Source of the DNA: Ceratorhiza oryzae-sativae
Lineage: Eukaryota; Basidiomycota; Agaricomycetes; Cantharellales; Ceratobasidiaceae
Length of the DNA stretch: 64,000 bases
Assembly (NCBI GenBank): GCA_030998015.1
Contig: JARWMV010000253.1
Span: 124,001-188,000 of the forward strand
Direction of reading: 5' to 3'
Part shown: positions 56,211 to 64,000 of the stretch, one piece after another
Layout of the letters: each line of letters begins with the position of its first letter
Position numbering within the stretch: position 1 is the stretch's first letter
The notes under the pieces: generated by a model
Database searches by the model: none
Seen by the model: only the letters and a program-made list of their open reading frames with translations
What the model was told of the DNA's origin: nothing
Made by a program: the position numbers and the translations under genes

Positions 56211-56800
56211 CACATTTCCAAGTGAGTTCACTCAAAAATCAGGAAATCTAGGGTATCCCACAATGGGACGGGACTATTAACCGGCCTGATTGGCTATTTC
56301 CTTCGTTTTTGTTTTTGATAAATGAAGAATATATGCGTGATTATTAGTGTGTCCTCGTTTTGCAGTGGAACAGACCCATTCACAGATATGTATGAACCAC
56401 GACAACAGAGGCTACAGCCCGGAGGGTTGCAACTTATCTCCACGATTCAATGTAATCCGAAACACATGGATCGTGATACGAAACACCATGTTCCCAGGTC
56501 GCCCGTGATTCGAACATTCAGGGGTGAGACCAGAAGGAAAACCCCCCGGCACGAGGGATCCACACCCCGCCCAGCAATTGACCACGCACCTTTGGCGCTT
56601 TGAAAACGTCGCAACTGCATGTTAATCTTACAGTTTTGTAGACCTACAAGGAGTCCTGCATGGCATCTTCAACACTGTCGGATGCGTTAAAAGCGAGGCA
56701 TTCGTATGCTCTCCTCACCAAGTTCTCTCGTGAGTCTAGTGTGTTTAAGAAACGACAAGTCCGCTGACACTGATTGGTCGATAGGACTTGTATCTGTAGA
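56211..56800. other. Intergenic region between GTPases 2 and 3
   Basis: No gene recognised. A short frame from 56660 (MASSTLSDALKARHSYAL) just upstream of GTPase 3 might be a 5' leader exon but is not needed. Confidence 0.4.
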
Positions 56801-57956
56801 ATGGCTGCTGTCGACCAATCTGGGCGTCCCCTGCTCTTGATTGCGTGGGTGTCATCCTCATACCCAAGTCTACTTTCGTGTTAACTGGGGCGTTTGAACT
56901 CGCAGCCTATTTGGTGGAACTGGCATTGGCAAAACTACGGTAAGATTTCGTCCCGGCAACATGAGGCCTGAAGATATTCACTCGATGAGTCTAGTTCGTT
57001 AACGATGCCAGCGGAGGAAGGCTACCGGTTGGCCATAGTCTCGAGTCCTGCACTCGAGAAGTCATGAAGAGCCCGGAATTTGAGGTTGATGGAAAAAGGG
57101 TGGTCCTGATCGATACACCCGGCTTTGACGACAATGACGTTTCTGATGTCCAAACATTAAAACAAATCGCAGCCTTTCTGAGTGAAACGTAGGCAATGTT
57201 TCAGTTTGGCTCTGATATTCAAGCGGCTGATCAAGCCTTAGATATGGCGCCGGCCAGCGGCTGACCGGAATTATTTACCTACATAGGATTGCGGACAACC
57301 GTATGGGTGGTTCTTCAGCACGCACTTTCAATCTCTTCCGTCGGATGTGTGGGACAGAGACACTCAGAAATGTGGTTATCGCCACGAACATGTGGTCCAA
57401 CCCGCCCGTAGAAATTGAACGGCGGCGAGAGGAGCAGCTCCGCAACGAATTCTTTAAACCGGCGTTGGATGAACGCGCGCGCCTTGTGCGCCGCGAGACT
57501 CCCGGAAGGGAGTCCGCGATTAATATCGTCCGCATGCTGCTTGGTCAACGGACTTATGCTGCTCGAATCCAGCGAGAGTTGGTGGATCAACGGATGCCCC
57601 TCGCTGGCACCGAAGTGGGGCAACAATTAGAAATGAACCTCAGGGATCGAGTAGAGCGTCAGCAGCGCGAAATCAGCCAGTTTCGCGAAGAGATCCGAGC
57701 TGAAATACAAGAGCATGGTCGAACGGTGGCGGCAGAACAAGAAGAATATGAGAGACAAAAGGAGCGAGAGATCGCTGATTTGCAGGAGAGCATCAGGGTG
57801 CTTCGAGCCGGTTTAGAGCAGGAGCGAGAGGTTTATCGCATGCGCATTCGCCAGGAGCAAGAAGAGTGGGAGCGTCAACAAGACACGGCTGGGAGGCGAA
57901 AAAAGAACGGGATTGGGCAAATGATTAAAGGGTTTATTATTAAGATACTCACATAG
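56801..57956 (+). CDS. GIMAP/AIG1-like GTPase 3
   Basis: Exons: 56801-56844, 56906-56939, 56995-57188, 57242-57956; 328 aa. P-loop GGTGIGKT at residues 18-25, FVND, DTPGFDD, IATNMW, then a long coiled coil and a basic, hydrophobic end (GQMIKGFIIKIL) that could touch membranes. Intron positions match the other two members, including the 34-nt P-loop exon. Confidence 0.87.
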
Positions 57957-58187
57957 ACTGTACGCAATTTTTCTTTGACGGCTTGCCTCGTTTTGTTATT
58001 ATTGTTTGGTACCTTTCTAAAACTGTTGTTGTATTTTTCATACCTCTAGCATAAAAGAAAACTGTATTATATCCATCAAAATCGTCTCATGATAGTTCTT
58101 GCCATAATACATATCATCCGCAGCGGGCGGGTTCAGAAGCAGAGATCCTGGTGCTGGAAGCAACACTTGAGCATAACCTTGGCACTA
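57957..58187. other. Convergent gene ends
   Basis: GTPase 3 and RAD10 converge with 231 bp between stop codons; AT-rich, probably holding both 3' ends. Confidence 0.5.
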
Positions 58188-59587
58188 TCAATTTGGACGT
58201 CGCTTCTTGACCGTCCGAGCATCTACTTCTGGATCTAGGTCTGTAACATTTCTGTGGTCAGTTCTTGGAGCTGTCGTAGGCGCAGACTCTTCGTCACTCG
58301 GGTTGAGCTCCAGGTCCAAGTCCAAATCGAGGTCGAGGCGGGTCTCGACTGGTGAACCGAGATTCCATTCGGGACTCGAATGGCGGGCTGCAGAAGTAAC
58401 AGGGGTGAAAGTAACATTGCCCCCGAGAGACGATCCACCTGGTTCGAGGTTCCCCGAGTTTGCATCAACCAATGCCGACTGAACATCCCGCCCTGGTATG
58501 CCAAGGGGCTTTTGACCACTCGAGTAGAACGGCTTATTAAACGCCTCGCGCAATCTGCGCACTTTTGTGGGTCCAAAGCCTGGGCAGAGCTGCAAGTCCT
58601 CGGTGGTAGCATGGGTCATATTCTTGAAAGACTGGCGGGACCTGGTGAGTGGTGGTACGCCGAAGCAGAGGCGAAGTTACTGACTCCGAAGTTTGTTCGC
58701 AGTGTCATGACGTCGGTTTTGTTAACCCCTCGAATGGATGTGAGGGCAGCGCGGAGTACGGACGCATAATCGGCGTCAACACGCTCCTTGATCAACTGAT
58801 GGGATCTAAACTCGAATTTCTTGTAGGTCCCTAGGTAATACCCTGCCTCCTCGGTCCTACAGCCATGGCACACAGTTAACAAATAATGTTATGGGAGTAA
58901 CTAGGCGACGTACGACCAGGCAACCATGACAGTTATTTGGTTGAGGAGGCAGGCCTGTGATGTCATGAAGCAGAACTCCGAGGCCAGCGAGGCTCCGAAA
59001 ACGCACCTTGGTGAGTTCCTTGATCGAGTTCTGATGTTCTGTCTGAAATGTAATCAACGGACCGTGCCTCAATAGGACCATGCGTCCATACGGTCTGGGC
59101 ACTCACTACATCACATAGAATGAGAAGTATCCGCAAATCGTACGACCGACCGAGCTTTTCAAACCTGTTTAGGATATACTGTGGGTGCAGGTGATGGTAC
59201 TTTAAACTAAAAATATGTGAGTGGCAGTTTGCGGCGACGTGGGTGGGAACATGCCTGAGATAGAGCACGCCCGTGGTCGCGCCGACTTGATAATCAGCCA
59301 GGATATCGCCGTACTCCCATGTGTGCTTGACATGCTCGAGCACCGGGTTGCCTTTCTGTGTCGCCTGAGCCGCTGTCTGTCGCCGATCCAAGCGAGCTCA
59401 CCTGGCGCGTGCTCACCACAATGTGCGACCCCGACGGTTTGGTCGCCTTGGCTGCCGTCGCCGCCGCTGGTGCGTCGCTCATGGTGGCCCTCTCGAGATC
59501 GCCTCGAGTCACGTGGCCAGCTGACTCAGCGGGAGTCGGCGCAACCGTCGGCTCGCCCTTGCGACATTTCTCCGCACTGTCAGCCAT
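58188..59587 (-). CDS. RAD10: DNA excision repair protein RAD10/ERCC1
   Basis: Exons: 59587-59402, 59364-59255, 59206-59107, 59042-59007, 58954-58914, 58856-58685, 58631-58188; 362 aa. The central domain has GNPVLEHV, SLKYHHLHPQYI, RILLILCDV, HQNSIKELTK and EEAGYYLGTYK; the tandem HhH part has ALTSIRGVNKTDV and LCPGFGPTKVRRLREAF. The partner is RAD1/XPF, the nuclease half of the complex that cuts 5' of lesions in nucleotide excision repair. The C-terminal ~90 residues are acidic and low-complexity, with a final basic KKRRPN. The second intron (59254-59207) has a GC donor (AG|GCATGT). Confidence 0.94.
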
Positions 59588-59795
59588 GTCCTATTCAGTT
59601 AAACTTTGTAGAACCCCTCGTGAACGCTTCAATCAAAGCCAAGAATCGCCAAGTGGACGACAAACCAGGCGGTCTCGAGGGCCGACTCCCGACATTCCGC
59701 CTTGAGCCAACGATGCCGATGGACATTACGTTCGGCTTCGTGCATAAAAGCACCTATATTCTCAGCAAATTTCGTTATCATCCCTCTTGTTCACC
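59588..59795. promoter_or_regulatory. Divergent promoter RAD10 / AA9-2
   Basis: 208 bp separate the two start codons. The TATA-like CATAAAAG near 59743 belongs to AA9-2. A housekeeping gene and a secreted-enzyme gene share this gap. Confidence 0.55.
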
Positions 59796-61126
59796 ATGGT
59801 CAAATACGCTGCCGCTGCCACCGCCGTGCTCTTGACCATCGCCCAAGTCGTCGCCCATGGAGGTGTGACTTCCATTGGTATCGGAGGGACAACTTACCCT
59901 GGGTCAGTCCCATAAACCCACTGCCATCACTCCGCTCCTCATCGGATATGTTTTGCAGATGGCAAGCCTTTACCGGCTCCTCGAACCAGGTCACCGCTGC
60001 TCGCCCATACTCGAGTTTCAACCCTATTCTTGACCCTATGGACAAGACCATGCACTGCAATGATGATGGTACTGCGGGGCCAAGCCAGCAAACCCTTACC
60101 ATAGCAGGTAGGCCGCTCGTCTAGCTCATTCAGATCAGTCTAATGACTCATTGTCGTTTAGCCGGCCAAACAATCACTTCATATTATACGCAATGGACGC
60201 ACGCCGAGGGTCCCTACACTGTCTACCTCGCTCAGTGCCCTTCCAGCGGCTGCAATGGCGTCAACAGTGCGAGCGTCAAATGGGTATGTCCTTCGTCCCT
60301 TTAGCAAGCTATCGCTCATACTTTCTAGTTCAAAATCTATGAACTCGGTCTCATAAGCGGTACCGTTTATACCGGCAAATGGGCCAACGGGCTCTTGATG
60401 GCAAACCTCAAGTGGGACGCCGTCATTCCCACCAACCTCAAACCTGGCAATTATCTCATTCGCTGGGAGACCCTTGCGCTTCACCAGTCCAACACTCCCC
60501 AGTTCTACCCGGAATGTGCCCAGATTCAGGTCACCGGTAGCGGTACCGCTTTCCCAACGAGCGAGTACCTCGTTTCTATTCCAGGAGCATGGCAGAGTAA
60601 GCTCGGTCGTTACACATGCCTAGTATAACGCTAACTCGATCACTACCAGAATCCGATCCCGGCGTCACAATTGATGTAAACTCTCTCCTCTTCCTAGTCA
60701 CTTCGTCTAGCTAAAACCCCTCGCAGATTTACAGCGATGCTGCCAAGACCCAAACTACCTACCAAATTCCCGGACCTCGAATCTACCCTGGCTTCAGTGG
60801 AATCACCATCCCGACTAGCCCTTCCGTTACCTCTACTGTCAAGCCGACCAGCACGAGCACTTCTTCGGCTCCCACAACGTCTGCCCCATCAACAGGTGGG
60901 GCCGCCCACTATGCGCAATGCGGTGGGACTGGGTGGAGTGTAAGTTTACTTCGTATTTAACATGCCTTTCCGAACTGAAACCCATATTTTTCAGGGCGCA
61001 ACCACCTGCGCTTCGCCGTATACATGTACCAAGATCAACGATGTGAGTATACGCGCCTATTCACCCTTGACGCTGGTCTTCCGTCCTAACGAGCTTTCCC
61101 TCCAGTATTATTACCAATGCACCTAA
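59796..61126 (+). CDS. AA9 lytic polysaccharide monooxygenase with CBM1 (AA9-2)
   Basis: Exons: 59796-59902, 59959-60107, 60162-60283, 60329-60596, 60650-60675, 60727-60939, 60995-61042, 61106-61126; 317 aa. Signal peptide of 20 residues, then His21 of the copper brace. H99 (WTHAEGP) is the second brace His and Y186 (QFYPEC) the axial Tyr. A Ser/Thr/Pro linker follows the catalytic domain, then a CBM1 (HYAQCGGTGWSG..C..YC-type, spread over the last three exons) that binds crystalline cellulose. Role: extracellular oxidative cleavage of cellulose. Confidence 0.96.
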
Positions 61127-61860
61127 CGGAATCCTTGGATCCAGTTCTCTGGATCATTGTAAATCATTCTCAGCCAATAGATATTTTTAGTGCCCTAGGG
61201 TATTTGCTTTCTGATACTAGGTAACCTGGGTATCTAATAACGTGCTTCGCGAAATCGGGAAGCGACACTGAGTATGAATGCTATCATGCCGTGACCTGCA
61301 GTCCGGGCGGTCGAAGACAGCGCCTTGCCGAGCAATTGATCCGATAATCCAGATCAGCTGATACAGACTGCGACAAACCTCCGTGCGACTAGCCGAAGAG
61401 ACCCCCTCCTCGGCTTGCTGTGTCTCTGATCTTTTTCTAGCGCCTATATGTTGGAGAGGACAATGGATAGCTTCTCGCAAGATCTAAAGCTAAGCTAAGC
61501 GAGGCCCTGCTAACGTCTGGATGACGTCATATTTTACTAATGACTCATTGCTCCGTGTTGTAATCGCTTCACCTTTAGGATAGTTTAGTTTAGCTAAGCT
61601 GTACTTTGGATGTCGCAGGAAGATATCCAATCTACCAAACTTGCTCATATGATATGACCCTGATCATAGGCTATACATGAAAGCCGGATGCAAGCTCGAA
61701 ACGAACATCCCGATATTTTACCTTGTCATATATTCACTCGAGCCATGTGCCTCTAGTCAGCCGGTACCCACCAAACAATCTATTTTTACACACCAAGCAT
61801 ATAAACTCGGACCCCTTTCAGGCTTTCACCAAGCCGTGGTCTCTTCCGTTGTAAGACAAC
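61127..61860. promoter_or_regulatory. Region between AA9-2 and AA9-3
   Basis: No gene seen. The TATA box of AA9-3 (CATATAAAC near 61799) is about 60 bases before its start. A taagctaagc and tagctaagct pair near 61490 and 61594 is a small repeat. Confidence 0.5.
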
Positions 61861-63208
61861 ATGGTGAAATACACACTCGCTGCAGCCGCAATTCTTTCCG
61901 CTCTTGCTCATGTGGTCGCTCATGGTGGTGTGACTACTATTGGTATAGGGGGTAAGAATTACACGGGGTAAGTCTGCTCCCGACTTCCATGTGTTCGATC
62001 AGCAACTCTCTCGTGTAGCTGGCAGCCCTACAATAGCCCTACAGGGCAAGTCAGCGCTGAACGTCCTTACTCGAGTTTCAACCCTATCCTTGATCCCATG
62101 GACAAAACTATGCATTGCAATGATGACGGAAATGCCGGGCCGAATCAGCAGACATTGACCATTGCCGGTAAGCCTGGGCCCACCGAATTCATTGAAAGCG
62201 GTTTAACAGCACATGCAGCTGGTCAAACCATCACGTCTTATTACGCTCAATGGACTCACGCCGAGGGACCGTACACGGTATATCTTGCCCAGTGTCCTTC
62301 CTCGGGCTGCACTGGTGTCAACAGCGGCTCCGTCAAATGGGTATGTTTTCATCTCGTTTGGGAGAGCCTAACTAAGACAGTTCCAGTTTAAAATATATGA
62401 GCTTGGCCTTATTAGCGGCACCGTAGGAAAGGGCTCTTGGGCCAACGGCCTCTTGATGGCAAACCTCAAGTGGGATACTATTATACCTGCCAATCTCCAG
62501 GCTGGCAATTATCTGATACGCTGGGAGACGCTTGCTCTCCACCAAGCCAATACCCCTCAATTCTATCCTGAATGTGCGCAATTACAAATTACAGGCGGAG
62601 GATCGGCATTCCCAAGTAGCGACTATCTTGTGCCCATCCCTGGGGCATGGCAGAGTTGGTAAAATCTATCCTAGTCATTGATAGAGTGTTGAAATGTTCT
62701 TCTAGCTTCTGATCCAGGTGTGACAATCGACGTATGTCATTTTCTCGTTTTGTCGACAGCAGGAACTCACTTCTCCCCCAGATCTACAGTACTGCTGCTC
62801 AAACCGAAACAACTTATACGATTCCTGGACCCCGAGTGTATCCCGGCTTTAGCGGAAGTGGTAACACGTCGACCAGCCCAGCTGCAAGTACAACTGCTGG
62901 TGCAACCCATTCGACCACGACCAAAGGTGTCACCGTGACAACAACGTCCGCTACACCGACAACTTCCGCACCATCGACGGGAGGAGCCGCTCACTACGCT
63001 CAGTGTGGGGGGACAGGTTGGAGCGTGAGTTCATATTTTTCACTCATAGGAGAAACCGTAGCTGATTGGGATGTGCGGGTCAGGGGGCAACGACTTGTGC
63101 ATCGCCATACACTTGCACCAAGATCAACGACGTGAGTATATGCGTCCTCTTGCATAATATATGATTAATTTTCTTGCACGTTCTCAGTACTACTACCAAT
63201 GCCTTTGA
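61861..63208 (+). CDS. AA9 lytic polysaccharide monooxygenase with CBM1 (AA9-3)
   Basis: Exons: 61861-61967, 62019-62167, 62219-62340, 62387-62654, 62706-62731, 62782-63024, 63084-63131, 63188-63208; 327 aa. Same design as AA9-2: 20-residue signal, His21, H99, Y186, linker and CBM1. Exon sizes 107, 149, 122, 268, 26, 48 and 21 nt are identical; only the linker exon differs (243 against 213 nt). This is a tandem duplicate of AA9-2. The linker is richer in Thr. Confidence 0.96.
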
Positions 63209-64000
63209 TCTATTTCTCTAGGACACAATCCTTGGTCAAAGCTTGCTGTATTTGTTAGGACTGTACCATCAGAAATCGCAATTTATCTTCAACCAATCGC
63301 GATTGTGTCTTGAAACAACAAGTCTGTTAAAATCTATCCTATACTTTCTATGTTACACAGTTGAACATCCCTGGCGCAGAAGCATTCAGGGTAATAGTTT
63401 TCTGCCTCAACTATTTGTAGCTTAGGCCATACGATCCACCAAAGCACACCCACCATAGTATCGCGTACTTCCTTGTGAAACCCGTCATTAAAACCGAGGT
63501 CCTGAACCTTTTTCAACCCACTACCTGCAGAAGTGGCTCTATAGCTTCTACGCTCGGCTATGGCGAGCGCCTCCGCTCTTCTACTTCTGAAGACTCATCG
63601 AGTACGGGCAGTGATTCAAGCTTGTGAAAACGACAAGAAGGACTTTGCCATAGTCATAGTAGATCATGTGAGCACCAACGCACGGATCATATGGGTATAT
63701 GCGAGCCAAGCGTTTTGGGCATCTCCAAATTTAGCCGATGGAACTCTCTACACAAGCAGAGCTTCCAAATTTTTTGGATGCTGAAAGTGGATGTTAGGGC
63801 CAGTTTATGTCGGCAAAGTATCTACATTGTGATGCAAAATATTTAAATTTGGGTGATTTGGCCATTTTCTATATGCGTTTGTTGGGATAGGGACAATCCC
63901 AACAACATGAATTCCAGCCTAGTAAAGATTTTGTTGAAGATGCCACAGTCCAAAGGCCACCTAAAATCTAAAAGTGGACAAAACGTCTATTTTAAATGGA
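63209..64000. other. No gene recognised
   Basis: A frame at 63560-63784 has no motif. The 3' end of AA9-3 lies at the left. Near 63881 a ttgggatagggacaatcccaa inverted pair (ttgggat / atcccaa) could form a hairpin. Confidence 0.35.

Noticed and set aside
63560..63784. 74-residue open frame near the right end
   Set aside because: No homology signal, no start context or introns that extend it.
2414..64000. CRISPR array or bacterial operon
   Set aside because: Introns, TATA boxes and retroelements show a eukaryotic genome; the only regular repeats are the 86-bp units, which lack spacers.

Overview
The window is from a filamentous basidiomycete, most likely an Agaricomycete of the Rhizoctonia/Cantharellales kind. 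Evidence: genes split by many 46-60 nt GT-AG introns; three cellulose-active AA9 LPMO genes, two with fungal CBM1 domains; a Crinkler-like protein; a small family of GIMAP/AIG1-like GTPases with coiled-coil tails; and dense Gypsy and Copia retrotransposons. The species call is inference. All exon maps were built by hand from splice signals and reading frame; each sums to a whole number of codons.

Layout. (1) 1-2.4 kb: an intact four-exon Crinkler-like gene with a header, a PD-(D/E)xK nuclease-like domain and a kinase-like domain. (2) About 2.6-37.5 kb: a CpG-poor block of nested transposable elements. A DNA-transposon-like ORF (minus strand, 29753 down to 29398, then 8351 down to 7809) is split by Gypsy element A (8352-29397). 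Element A is split in gag by Gypsy element B (10573-18880) and in reverse transcriptase by Copia element C (20160-25873). Element B is split in gag by a solo LTR (13023-14332). Target-site duplications support most joins. The right part of A also holds a broken rolling-circle Rep gene of the CRESS-DNA type. Further right are solo LTRs, a palindromic hairpin element, a decayed multi-segment transposase-like gene and an 86-bp tandem repeat. (3) About 37.9-64 kb: gene-dense, CpG-normal host DNA with NIPA-type Mg transporter, thioredoxin-TPR protein, CoA-binding protein, AA9-1, NOG1 GTPase, a cullin-N-domain protein, two hypotheticals, three GTPase paralogues, RAD10/ERCC1, and AA9-2/AA9-3 in tandem.

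The strongest signals are: (a) CpG decay as the agent of element death, shown by LTR pairs, by a strong bias to TGA stops, and by four Asp-Asp to Asp-Asn changes in catalytic motifs; (b) 11-12 nt matches just after the 5' LTRs of two different Gypsy families to the predicted start of their own transcripts, the arrangement of Tf1-type self-priming; (c) a Copia primer-binding site matching the anticodon region of initiator tRNA-Met; (d) a 4-nt microexon in the NIPA gene; and (e) three GC-AG introns.

The host genes form no operon-like pathway. The three LPMOs act together in extracellular oxidative attack on cellulose. NOG1 (60S ribosome assembly) and RAD10 (excision repair) are housekeeping neighbours.
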